Below, piece by piece: positions 41,765 to 49,556 of a stretch of DNA of 64,000 nt. Both the position numbers and the translations under genes were made by a program. Under the pieces are notes generated by a model. That model saw nothing but the letters and a program-made list of their open reading frames with translations, had not been told where the DNA came from and searched no databases. How positions within the stretch are numbered: position 1 is the first letter of the stretch; every line of letters begins with the position of its first letter. Source of the stretch: Polaribacter sp. NJDZ03 (lineage in GTDB: Bacteria; Bacteroidota; Bacteroidia; Flavobacteriales; Flavobacteriaceae); contig NZ_CP079195.1 in NCBI RefSeq assembly GCF_019263805.1, positions 3,955,001-4,019,000 of the forward strand. Direction: 5' to 3'.

Positions 41765-43000
41765 ATGCAAAAACTAATAAAAGCCAAATTATACAGAAGC
41801 GAGTCTATTTCCGTTAGCGGAAAATTGGTAGAACGCTATAATAAATGTTTAATTAAACTAGGTTTTACAGCTACTAAGTTAACTTCATTTACCATAGACG
41901 GAGTAGGTTGGAGTCCGGAAATAGCAGAAGAAAAAGGAGTCTCTTTTTACTTAAATAATGGTGAAGCAAATACGTATGCCATAATTATTACACCAAAGCA
42001 AAAAGGATTACCAGTGTATAATCCGTTTAATTCTTTTGACAGAGAATTGATGAAAATGGTGTTTAAAAAACACGAAAAAACCATCAATGATATTACAAGA
42101 GATTCGGCAGTTTGTGTAGAATTTGATCAAAAAATAGATGTTTTTTATGAACCTTTAGATGTTTTAAGGTATAAAGACATTACCATAAAATTTCATTTAA
42201 TTGATAATTTACACAAAGCCAAGGAAGAACAATTAAAGTTGGTAGCTTTATTTTATACTGATAACAACTTTATTGATGAAAAAGTTCATGAAAAACTGAT
42301 AACATCAGCAAAAAAATATGGAGATTTAAGAGAACGAAATCTAAACATAGAAGAAATAACTTTTACAACAGATTCCTTTTATACAAAAGCTTTTGAAGGT
42401 GTTTTTTTATTAAGAGATTTAGTAACTCCGGTGCTTATTTTCGAAAATGAAGCTACGTATAAAGAAGCTATAAAAGACACAACGTATGATGTTTTAATGT
42501 ATCATATTTCTCATAAAGAAATGATTGATAAATTAATCAGTTATAATGTTTTAGAATTAGATTTAGAAGAAGAAATTACTAAGAAAAGATATAAAAGAAT
42601 TCAGAAATTTATTTTTTCTTCATATTTAAAAGAAACAGCGCATCCTGTAAAAGATATTTTAGAAGAAGAAATTTTATTTAAAAGCTATTTAAACAAAATT
42701 GATATTTCATCAAGAAAAAAAATAATGGGATTAGAGCGATTCTTAGAAAAAAAGAAGATTTCTAAAAATGCAAACCCAAAAGATATTATTGATGAGGTAG
42801 TTTACACTGCATTGCACAAACCACATTCATCATTAAAACCGAATCATCAAGATTTAATTTGGTATTTATTGGTTAATATTGCTCCGAAAGATATGTTGTT
42901 TCTGTATTGGTATGATAAAGAGCAGTTTTACAAAGTTTTTAAAACTTTAGAAAATTCAACACAAGATTGGGTAATAGAAACAGTTAAGAGTGGGTTTTAG
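41765..43000 (+). CDS. Unknown 411-residue protein of the AAA+ cluster (DUF6638-like)
   Basis: 411 residues, soluble, rich in Lys, Asp, Ile and Phe, no signal peptide. N-terminal strands (GWSPEIAEEKGVSFYLNN, YAIIITPKQKGLPVYNPFN) precede a helical C-terminal half (EEEITKKRYKRIQKFIF; DIIDEVVYTALHKPHSS; DMLFLYWYDKEQFYKVF). It may belong to the DUF6638 family seen in Flavobacteriia, a recollection I cannot verify here. The gene is in line with the AAA+ cluster, preceded by one repeat element and followed by another. Confidence 0.75.
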   Translation: MQKLIKAKLYRSESISVSGKLVERYNKCLIKLGFTATKLTSFTIDGVGWSPEIAEEKGVSFYLNNGEANTYAIIITPKQKGLPVYNPFNSFDRELMKMVFKKHEKTINDITRDSAVCVEFDQKIDVFYEPLDVLRYKDITIKFHLIDNLHKAKEEQLKLVALFYTDNNFIDEKVHEKLITSAKKYGDLRERNLNIEEITFTTDSFYTKAFEGVFLLRDLVTPVLIFENEATYKEAIKDTTYDVLMYHISHKEMIDKLISYNVLELDLEEEITKKRYKRIQKFIFSSYLKETAHPVKDILEEEILFKSYLNKIDISSRKKIMGLERFLEKKKISKNANPKDIIDEVVYTALHKPHSSLKPNHQDLIWYLLVNIAPKDMLFLYWYDKEQFYKVFKTLENSTQDWVIETVKSGF

Positions 43001-43059
43001 GCTTTATAGTTTTAAATTTGTGTATTTTTATAAAGGATAAATAAATTAAATACTAAACC

Positions 43060-43140
43060 CAGCAAGGTTTCAAAAATCTTGTAGGTATAAAAAGTATTAG
43101 TTAGTCAATAAACCTACAAGGTTAAAAAAAAACTTGCAGG
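43060..43140. repeat. Intergenic repeat (CAGCAAGGTTT...CTTGCAGG)
   Basis: CAGCAAGGTTTCAAAAATCTTGTAGGT at the left and ACCTACAAGGTT...AACTTGCAGG at the right are imperfect inverted copies around a short AT-rich spacer. It fills the gap before the 170-aa membrane protein gene. Confidence 0.7.
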
Positions 43141-43155
43141 AAAATCTATAAAAAA

Positions 43156-43668
43156 ATGACCATAGAAATCATCATATTTATTGCAGCAATTTTATTCGGA
43201 ATTGTTATTTATTGGAGAGAATCAAGAGGTAATAAAATGTATCTATTCTTCAATAAAGTAATGAATTCAGAAGAATTACAAATGAAAGATACAGACACAA
43301 AAGGGTTTGTATTTCAACAAAACTTTGTTTTAAGGTTTGTTTATATCGCTGTTTTATTTCTAATAGGTATTTTAATTGTACAATTTTTAATTCCTATAAA
43401 TTATGCAACAATTTCATTGTTTGCATCCATGATTTTCGGAACTTTGTTAGGAACTTATATTGCAGGAGTTGTTTTTAAATCATCAGAAATTATAGAAGAA
43501 CAAACCGAAGCTTTTGAAGATAAACTAGAAGAAGTTATAGAAAAAGGAAAAGATTTTATAGAAGATTTTCAAACAAAAGAAGCTAAAGAAGTTGAGGTAA
43601 CAAAAGAAGTACCAAAAGTTGAGGAGAAAAGCGCAAGAGAACGATTAAAAGATAAAGGATTATTGTAA
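43156..43668 (+). CDS. Membrane protein with C-terminal charged helix
   Basis: 170 residues. Three hydrophobic segments are visible (residues 1-18, ~56-74 and ~80-100), followed by a highly charged helical tail (EEQTEAFEDKLEEVIEKGKD; VTKEVPKVEEKSARERL) that would lie in the cytoplasm. No family is recognised. It belongs by orientation and position to the AAA+ cluster and could anchor soluble cluster proteins at the membrane, which is inference. Confidence 0.75.
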   Translation: MTIEIIIFIAAILFGIVIYWRESRGNKMYLFFNKVMNSEELQMKDTDTKGFVFQQNFVLRFVYIAVLFLIGILIVQFLIPINYATISLFASMIFGTLLGTYIAGVVFKSSEIIEEQTEAFEDKLEEVIEKGKDFIEDFQTKEAKEVEVTKEVPKVEEKSARERLKDKGLL

Positions 43669-43673
43669 AGATT

Positions 43674-43772
43674 CGTCATTACGAGTAGTTTTACAACGAA
43701 GTAATCTTTAAATAGAAATAATAAATAAATAAATAGATTGCCACGACTTTTTATCAAGAGCCTCGCAATGAC
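43674..43772. repeat. Paired REP-like element (CGTCATT..CGCAATGAC)
   Basis: CGTCATTACGAG...GAAGTAATCT and its inverted partner AGATTGCCACGA...CCTCGCAATGAC flank a short AT-rich spacer, forming a mosaic palindrome. It belongs to the family whose usual words are CATTGCGAGG and GAAGCAATCT; a lone degenerate copy lies at 36357-36395. Confidence 0.8.
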
Positions 43773-43783
43773 AAGATAAAATT

Positions 43784-45523
43784 ATGATTAAGAATTATTG
43801 GAGTAAAGGAGCAAAGCAAAAGAAGAGAGTCATTATGTTTTTTATAATATTGTTGGCTTTATTATTCTTTTTTAGAGACGATTATCAGCCAGCATTAATA
43901 TTTGTTAGAAAATTTATTTTCATAATTTTATTATGCTTTTCATTACTGTTTCTAGGTTTACGTGGTTTCAGAAGATCGGTAGGTGTTGGTAAAAGAATCG
44001 GAATTTTATTTTTATTATCAGCATTTTTCGGAATCTTATATTATGTAGGTTTTAATTTAAATTTCTACGATTATATGAAGACTTATAATGTTTTTAATGA
44101 TTTAAATAAGATAGAAATTCATGAGTTGCCATTAACTCAAAATGAAAGAATTCAGCCATTAAGAAACATTTTTTCTATGGCAAATGAGTCGGTAGGAGAA
44201 ACCAAAGATGTATCACTACCACATTTGGTAAGAGTAGATGGAAACAATCAATGGACCATGGCAATTCAGCCAACAGAAAAATATTATTGGCAAGGACTAA
44301 AAGACAATACAGAAGAGATTTTTTCTGTGTCAAGTACCACACCTTTTCCGCGTTTTTCATCAGAAAATAGAATTTCAGTTACATTTTCAATCGGAGAATC
44401 TTTAAAATTCAGTAGAAATACCTACAATGCTGTTGTGCAACGTTTAAACCCTTGGATGCTTTTTAATTATGAGCCAAGTGACACGTATTACATGAAAAAT
44501 GATAAAGGCGCTTGGGTAGAAGTGGTGAGTTTAATAAAGTGGAAAGGCTTCTTTTTTCCATACCCAAGTTTTGGCGGTGTTGTGGTTATAGATAACGGAG
44601 AACATAATTTTACAGATTATTTAGAAAGAATTACCATTGGTAAAGGAACCTATATTTCGCCAGATGAAATGAAAAATTATGCCTATTTAACCAAGCAAAA
44701 CACATTGTCAGAGCGCGTATCTCGTTTGCAAGCAGAAAGTTTAAAATTTTTAGCAGGTTTTTCAGATCCATTACCTTGGAACATGGAAAGTGCCGTAAAA
44801 ATTCCTACCGTACCAAAAGATCAAAATGCACAACCTTACGTAACCGATTTCGATTTTTCAGACAGCAAAACAGCTGCTTTTAGCGGCTTATATCACTGGT
44901 TTGGTTTAGAGCCAGTAGGTAATGAAAGAACCAGTTTAAGTTACAGTGTATTTATCCCCGCAGACGGTACAGATAGGTTTTATTATTACGATCATGCATC
45001 AAAAAAACAAGGATATGCAGGCGTTTCTGCAATGCCTTTAAAAGTAAAAGAATCTAAAAAAGAGTACGATTGGAACTCAAATACACCCGTAGAATTTAGA
45101 CCTTATATTAAGAATATTGCAGGTAGAAAACGGATGTTTTTTCTAGGAACAGTTTCTACAATAAGTTCAGACAATCCAGAACAATTTGATGGTTCTGCAA
45201 CGCCAGATTTAGCCTTAATTGACAGTGAATATAGAGATGTTGTTTGGATAAATGCTAAAAAACCAAGTACGTGGAACGAGGAAGTTTACAACCAATTAAA
45301 TGAAGCTTGGAAAACGAGTGAAGGATCTAATTTGTACTTCGAAAAGCAAAAAACAATTTTAGAGCAGAACAAACAAGTTTTAGATTCTATAAAATTAATT
45401 TCTAATCAAGATAAAAATCAGCAAATATTAGATTCAATTAAGCTAATGTCTGCACAAGATAAAAAACGTACAGAAATAGAAAAGCTTCAAAGAAAAATAG
45501 ATTCTATTAAAGAGAATCAGTAG
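43784..45523 (+). CDS. Membrane protein with large periplasmic domain, end of AAA+ cluster
   Basis: 579 residues. Three transmembrane helices occupy residues ~15-100 (VIMFFIILLALLFFF; FIFIILLCFSLLFLGLRG; GILFLLSAFFGILYY). The remaining ~470 residues are probably extracytoplasmic, Trp/Tyr-rich and strand-like (FFFPYPSFGGVVVID, YHWFGLEPVGNERTSLSY). The C-terminus carries a duplicated segment, LDSIKLISNQDKNQQ then LDSIKLMSAQDKKRT, followed by IEKLQRKIDSIK. I do not recognise the family. It ends the co-directional cluster; a 463-nt repeat-containing gap follows. Confidence 0.78.
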   Translation: MIKNYWSKGAKQKKRVIMFFIILLALLFFFRDDYQPALIFVRKFIFIILLCFSLLFLGLRGFRRSVGVGKRIGILFLLSAFFGILYYVGFNLNFYDYMKTYNVFNDLNKIEIHELPLTQNERIQPLRNIFSMANESVGETKDVSLPHLVRVDGNNQWTMAIQPTEKYYWQGLKDNTEEIFSVSSTTPFPRFSSENRISVTFSIGESLKFSRNTYNAVVQRLNPWMLFNYEPSDTYYMKNDKGAWVEVVSLIKWKGFFFPYPSFGGVVVIDNGEHNFTDYLERITIGKGTYISPDEMKNYAYLTKQNTLSERVSRLQAESLKFLAGFSDPLPWNMESAVKIPTVPKDQNAQPYVTDFDFSDSKTAAFSGLYHWFGLEPVGNERTSLSYSVFIPADGTDRFYYYDHASKKQGYAGVSAMPLKVKESKKEYDWNSNTPVEFRPYIKNIAGRKRMFFLGTVSTISSDNPEQFDGSATPDLALIDSEYRDVVWINAKKPSTWNEEVYNQLNEAWKTSEGSNLYFEKQKTILEQNKQVLDSIKLISNQDKNQQILDSIKLMSAQDKKRTEIEKLQRKIDSIKENQ

Positions 45524-45535
45524 TTTTTGTAGCTA

Positions 45536-45616
45536 TTTCCCGCTTTCATTACTCGCTTTTTTTGTTAAAAAAACAAAAAAGAGCTCAAACAGACCATTCA
45601 ATCGGGGCTAAGCTTG
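45536..45616. repeat. Intergenic palindromic repeat (CCCGC...CAATCGGGGCTA)
   Basis: CTATTTCCCGCTTTCATTA...GCTTTTTTTGTT is mirrored by AAACAAAAAAGAGC...TCAATCGGGGCTAAG, a worn copy of a common flavobacterial intergenic element and probably the terminator of the preceding gene. Confidence 0.6.
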
Positions 45617-45799
45617 TTTGCCAACTTATATAAAACAGTCAATTTTGTTTTTTTAAGTTGACTTTTTTTTGGTTCTGAAATTCCCTTGTGCATTTGTTAT
45701 TTTAGGTTTATATACTTAGAAAAACTTTAGAAAATCGTTATATTTGTTAGCTGTAATTAATACTAATTTTATTCTATTACGTCGCTAAATCAATTGAGA

Positions 45800-45895
45800 A
45801 TCTAAATGTCTTCCTGAGCTTGTCGAAGGACATTCAATAACCAAAAAAAGTCTTCGAATAAGCTTGTATTGAACAAAGTCGAATTGCTCAGACAG
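45800..45895. repeat. Intergenic repeat (CTTCCTGAGCTTGTCGAAGGACA)
   Basis: CCTGAGCTTGTCGAAGGACATTC is followed by a related partner AGCTTGTATTGAACAAAGTCGA; the core GAGCTTGTCGAAG is a familiar REP word in Bacteroidota. The rest of the 463-nt gap between the AAA+ cluster and lplA is AT-rich with no gene seen. Confidence 0.6.
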
Positions 45896-45986
45896 ACAAG
45901 TCATTTTTATAATTATAATAGTTAAAAACTAAAAATGTATTTTAAAGCGACTTTAAATACTTAAATTGGTATACTAAATAAAACCT

Positions 45987-46985
45987 ATGATTTTTATTGA
46001 TAATGAGGGGGGTACAGATCCTAAATTAAACTTAGCATTAGAAGAATATGCGTTAAGAAATTTTGATGCTTCTACAGATTATTTATTATTTTATATTAAT
46101 GCGCCATCTATAATTATTGGTCGTAATCAAAATACGATAGAAGAAATTAACCAAGAATATATCGATAAAAATGATATAAAAGTAGTTCGACGTATTTCTG
46201 GCGGAGGAGCCGTTTATCACGATTTAGGAAATTTAAACTTCAGTTTTATTACCAATCATGACGGAAAAAGTATTAGTAATTTTAAAAAGTTTACAGAACC
46301 TGTAATTCGTGTTTTAAATGAATTGGGCGTACATGCCGAGTTAAAAGGTAGAAATGATATTCTAGTTGATGAAAAGAAAATTTCTGGAACAGCTCAATTT
46401 TCTACAGGAAAAAGAATGATTAGTCATGGAACTTTATTGTTTGATACAGATATGAGCGAAGTAGGGAAAGCACTTCAAGTAAAAATGAGTAAAATTCAAT
46501 CTAAAGGACATAAATCGGTTAGAAGTCGTGTAGCAAATATTAGTGAATTTTTAAAAGAACCTATCACCATGGATCATTTTAAAAAGCAATTACTAACAGG
46601 TTTGTATGAAGCTAAAGAAGATTTTGAAATTCATAAATTAACCGAAGCAGAGTGGAAAGCTGTAAAAGAATTAAAAGCAACAAAATATGATTTGTGGGAT
46701 TGGAATTTTGGAAACTCACCTAAGTTTAATATCCAACGTAATAAGCGTTTTCCAATCGGAGAAATAGATGTGCGTATTTTTGTTGAAAAAGGACATATTT
46801 CTGACTTTAAAATTTTTGGAGATTTCTTTGGCAGACAACCCATTGCTAATCTTGAAAAGTTATTAATTGGTGTTCCTTATAATAAAAATGAAATCACTAA
46901 TAAGTTACGCCATATTACAATTGCAGATTATTTTGGAAAATTAGAAAACTCAGACTTTACAGCTCTTGTCTACGGCAATGATTAA
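45987..46985 (+). CDS. lplA: Lipoate--protein ligase
   Basis: 332 residues. It shows the biotin/lipoate ligase core: YINAPSIIIGRNQNTIEEIN, the nucleotide loop RRISGGGAVYHDLGNLNFSF (about residues 72-91) and the catalytic-lysine block GRNDILVDEKKISGTAQFS. The C-terminal accessory domain of LplA is present (WNFGNSPKFNIQRNKRFPIG). It attaches lipoate to lipoyl domains of 2-oxoacid dehydrogenases and glycine cleavage H protein using ATP. Confidence 0.93.
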   Translation: MIFIDNEGGTDPKLNLALEEYALRNFDASTDYLLFYINAPSIIIGRNQNTIEEINQEYIDKNDIKVVRRISGGGAVYHDLGNLNFSFITNHDGKSISNFKKFTEPVIRVLNELGVHAELKGRNDILVDEKKISGTAQFSTGKRMISHGTLLFDTDMSEVGKALQVKMSKIQSKGHKSVRSRVANISEFLKEPITMDHFKKQLLTGLYEAKEDFEIHKLTEAEWKAVKELKATKYDLWDWNFGNSPKFNIQRNKRFPIGEIDVRIFVEKGHISDFKIFGDFFGRQPIANLEKLLIGVPYNKNEITNKLRHITIADYFGKLENSDFTALVYGND

Positions 46986-47055
46986 TTTTTTTTAAATTAT
47001 CTGAACAGTATGTTGTATTGTTTTAGTTAAAAATACTTCCTTGGATTTATTTTCC

Positions 47056-47086
47056 TTGGTAAATAGTTTTTTATATTATATCTTTG
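47056..47086 (+). promoter_or_regulatory. Promoter for the DoxX-OsmC cluster
   Basis: A CTTG-type -33 element (TTG 47056-47058) and TATCTTTG (47079-47086) match the Bacteroidota consensus with a 20-nt spacer, 25 nt before the DoxX start. Confidence 0.55.
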
Positions 47087-47110
47087 TCGAGAATTTAAAA
47101 ACCATTCGAG

Positions 47111-47476
47111 ATGAAGACTACTAAAATTATATACTATATTTCTACGGCATTATTAACTGTAATCATGCTTTTTTCTGCAGGCATGTATATTTTCAATCAT
47201 GAAGCAGTAGTAGGTATGTTTACTAATTTTGGTTACCCTACATACATCATTTATCCGTATGCAATAGCAAAATTATTAGGTTTGGTCGCATTATGGTTTT
47301 TATCAAATAAAACAATAAAAGAGTGGGCGTATGCAGGTTTTTTCTTCGCATTTATTTTTGCTTTTTTTGCTCATGTAATGATTGGAGACGGAGAACAAGG
47401 AGCATCTATTGCAGCAATGATCTTTTTAATTACTTCTTATGTTACTCACAAAAAAATAACAAATGGAAGAGCTTAA
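47111..47476 (+). CDS. DoxX-like membrane protein
   Basis: 121 residues with four transmembrane helices (YYISTALLTVIMLFSAGMYIF; YIIYPYAIAKLLGLVALWFL; EWAYAGFFFAFIFAFFAHVM; SIAAMIFLITSYV). The pattern fits the DoxX/DoxD family, often linked to redox and thiol stress. It overlaps the OsmC gene start by 14 nt, so the two are coupled. Confidence 0.82.
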   Translation: MKTTKIIYYISTALLTVIMLFSAGMYIFNHEAVVGMFTNFGYPTYIIYPYAIAKLLGLVALWFLSNKTIKEWAYAGFFFAFIFAFFAHVMIGDGEQGASIAAMIFLITSYVTHKKITNGRA

Positions 47477-47858
47477 AACAGCAGAAGTAGTTTTAAGAAA
47501 CAAAAACTATTTAGCAGAAGCAAAAACAAGAAATCACTTTTTAACAATGGATCAATCTGTTGCAGCTGGAGGAGATGATAGTGGAGCAACTCCAGTAGAA
47601 TATTTATTAACGGCAATTGGCGGTTGTGTTTCTATGACGTTAAGAACCTATGCAGAGTTAAGAGGTTGGGATATTGGAGAAATTACAGTAAATGTTACCC
47701 AGCATCAAGACGAAAACGGAACGTATTTAACAGAAGAAATAGCTTTCGAAAAAGAAATAACAGCAGAACAAAGAAAAAAACTGATGGTCTTTGCAGGGAA
47801 ATGCCCCGTTGCAAAAATGGTAAAAGGAGAAACCAGAATAGTTAGCAGTATTTTGTAA
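47463..47858 (+). CDS. OsmC family peroxiredoxin-like protein
   Basis: 131 residues with the OsmC fold. The two redox cysteines are in IGGCVSMTLRTYAELRGWDI (first) and GKCPVAKMVKGE (second), the hallmark of organic-hydroperoxide-reducing OsmC/Ohr proteins. It probably detoxifies organic peroxides with a thiol donor. It starts inside the DoxX gene. Confidence 0.9.
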   Translation: MEELKTAEVVLRNKNYLAEAKTRNHFLTMDQSVAAGGDDSGATPVEYLLTAIGGCVSMTLRTYAELRGWDIGEITVNVTQHQDENGTYLTEEIAFEKEITAEQRKKLMVFAGKCPVAKMVKGETRIVSSIL

Positions 47859-47948
47859 TATAGTTTACTGTTTTCAGTTACAGAAAGTCAGTTTGAGTGA
47901 TTACGCTTTTTCGATGTAATAGTATAGAAAACTAATAAAATTTAGAAT

Positions 47949-48482
47949 ATGAAAAAAATATTAGCATTTGCAGGTAGCACAAGTTCTACATCTATCAATA
48001 AACAATTGGCAACATTTGCAACAGAAAATTTAGAAAATACTTCATTTGATATAATTGATTTAAGAGATTTTATATTACCAATTTATAGTGAAGATGAGCA
48101 TAGAAAAGCAATTCCAGAGGATGCTAAAAAGTTTACTTCTTTATTAGATAATTACGATGGTTTTATCCTTTCTTTAGCAGAGCACAACGGATCTTATGCA
48201 GCTGCTTTTAAAAATATTTTCGATTGGAGTTCGGTAATAGAAGGAAATGTTTTTAGAGACAAACCTTTATTGTTAATGGCAACATCACCAGGAGCAAGAG
48301 GCGGACTTTCAGTTTTAGAAACAGCTATTGCAAGATTTTCTAGACAAGGAGCTAAAGAATTAATTTCTTTCTCTTTACCTAATTTTCATGATAATTTTAA
48401 AGAAGGTACAATTGTAGATATAGCATTTTTATCAAGCTTAAAGGAGAAGGTAACAACATTTGAAAACGCAGTAAATCAATAA
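47949..48482 (+). CDS. NADPH-dependent FMN reductase family protein
   Basis: 177 residues with a flavodoxin-like fold: ILAFAGSTSSTSINKQLATF provides the FMN phosphate loop and LSLAEHNGSYAAAFKNIFDW the ring-binding loop seen in SsuE/chromate-reductase-like enzymes. It probably reduces FMN, quinones or azo compounds. It is in line with OsmC upstream and a glutaredoxin-like gene 4 nt downstream. Confidence 0.88.
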   Translation: MKKILAFAGSTSSTSINKQLATFATENLENTSFDIIDLRDFILPIYSEDEHRKAIPEDAKKFTSLLDNYDGFILSLAEHNGSYAAAFKNIFDWSSVIEGNVFRDKPLLLMATSPGARGGLSVLETAIARFSRQGAKELISFSLPNFHDNFKEGTIVDIAFLSSLKEKVTTFENAVNQ

Positions 48483-48486
48483 TAAA

Positions 48487-48735
48487 ATGAAAATAGTTTT
48501 ATACGGAAGAGCAGGACATGCCTATACAGTAGCATTTAAAAATTTTTTGAATTCAACCGATGTTCCTTATATCTATAAAGATATTTCTAAAGATGTAGAA
48601 GCAAGAGAGCATAGCAAAGAATTGTATGATGGCGTAGCAAAGTATCCAACGTTGTTTGTAGATGATAAAGTGTATTTAACTCCAACTACAGAAGAGTTTA
48701 ATAAAATAATGCAAGATTTAAGTTTAAGAGCGTAG
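48487..48735 (+). CDS. Glutaredoxin-fold protein without active-site cysteines
   Basis: 82 residues with the glutaredoxin topology (MKIVLYGRAGHAYTVAFKNF, YIYKDISKDVEAREHSKEL, VAKYPTLFVDDKVYLTPTTE; the cis-Pro block is intact). The position of the CxxC reads GRAGHAYT, with no cysteine in the whole protein. The layout resembles UXX-star-type (seleno)protein sequences in which the redox residue has become His. It may be a catalytically dead or non-redox adaptor; it is coupled to the FMN reductase gene. Confidence 0.8.
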   Translation: MKIVLYGRAGHAYTVAFKNFLNSTDVPYIYKDISKDVEAREHSKELYDGVAKYPTLFVDDKVYLTPTTEEFNKIMQDLSLRA

Positions 48736-48750
48736 GTTTTTTAGTTTTAA

Positions 48751-48904
48751 GAGATAAGAGATAAGACTGCGGACTAAAAAAGACATAAGACATAAGACTA
48801 AAGCTATGTTTTCTATGTTACTATGTGGTGGTTTTTTAAAAGTTTTAGAAACAATAAACAATAAACAATAAACAAGAAACAAGAAACAAGAATCAAGAAA
48901 CAAG
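48751..48904. repeat. Three heptanucleotide tandem arrays
   Basis: Period-7 repeats: GAGATAA twice (48751-48764), GACATAA twice (48782-48795), and AAACAAT three times followed by AAACAAG-type units five times (48849-48904, one unit AATCAAG). They share the 7-nt period of the larger GAATACT array just downstream. No ORF is read through them. Confidence 0.85.
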
Positions 48905-48985
48905 AAAAAGAAGGCTTCAGACATAAGATAAATGACAAAAAAAGAAGAATAAATGTTGTTATTTAAAGGACATTTTTTAATTTTC

Positions 48986-49111
48986 GAATACTGAATACTG
49001 AATACTGAATACTGAATACTGAATACTGAATACTGAATACTGAATACTGAATACTGAATACTGAATACTGAATACTGAATACTGAATACTGAATACTGAA
49101 TACTGAATACT
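48986..49111. repeat. Heptanucleotide tandem array (GAATACT) x18 abutting the MarR start
   Basis: 126 nt made of 18 perfect copies of GAATACT. It ends 5 nt before the MarR-family ATG at 49117. Since 7 is not a multiple of 3 and the unit contains TGA across its junction, no plus-strand frame can read through it; the minus strand is open in all frames but only as a repeat artefact. The location in the 5' untranslated/promoter region fits repeat-length control of expression. Confidence 0.95.
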
Positions 49112-49116
49112 GAGAC

Positions 49117-49554
49117 ATGGGAGACATTTCTAAAGACATAAAATCGAAATTTGCAAGTAATAAGTTAAAGGCTTTAATCAATATTAAATACACTGCACAT
49201 TGGTTAAGTAGCAAAGAGAATGAGTTTTTTAAACCTTTTGGAATTTCGCCACAGCAATACAATATTCTAAGAATTTTACGTGGAGCAAAAGATAGAATTA
49301 AGGTACAGATTGTAAAGGATAGAATGATTGAGAGAGCGCCAAATGCAACGCGTTTAATGGACAAACTTTGCGAAAAAAACTTAATAGAAAGAGAACGTTG
49401 TGAGCAGGATAGACGAGTTGTATATGTGAAAATTAATGAAAAAGGTTTAGAATTATTATCTAACATAGATGATAATAAAAATCTTTCTTTTTTAGAAAAA
49501 TTAACGGAAGAGGAAGCAACTCTTTTAAGTGATTTATTGGATAAAATTAGATAA
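49117..49554 (+). CDS. MarR family transcriptional regulator
   Basis: 145 residues with the MarR winged helix: FKPFGISPQQYNILRILRGAK, recognition helix ERAPNATRLMDKLCEKNLIE, wing RCEQDRRVVYVKINEKGLELL. One cysteine lies in the recognition region (KLCEKN) and one in the wing (RCEQD), possible redox sensors. It is followed after 2 nt by a pirin gene and sits among redox genes, so it could control them. Its start codon is directly behind an 18-copy heptanucleotide array. Confidence 0.9.
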   Translation: MGDISKDIKSKFASNKLKALINIKYTAHWLSSKENEFFKPFGISPQQYNILRILRGAKDRIKVQIVKDRMIERAPNATRLMDKLCEKNLIERERCEQDRRVVYVKINEKGLELLSNIDDNKNLSFLEKLTEEEATLLSDLLDKIR

Positions 49555-49556
49555 TT

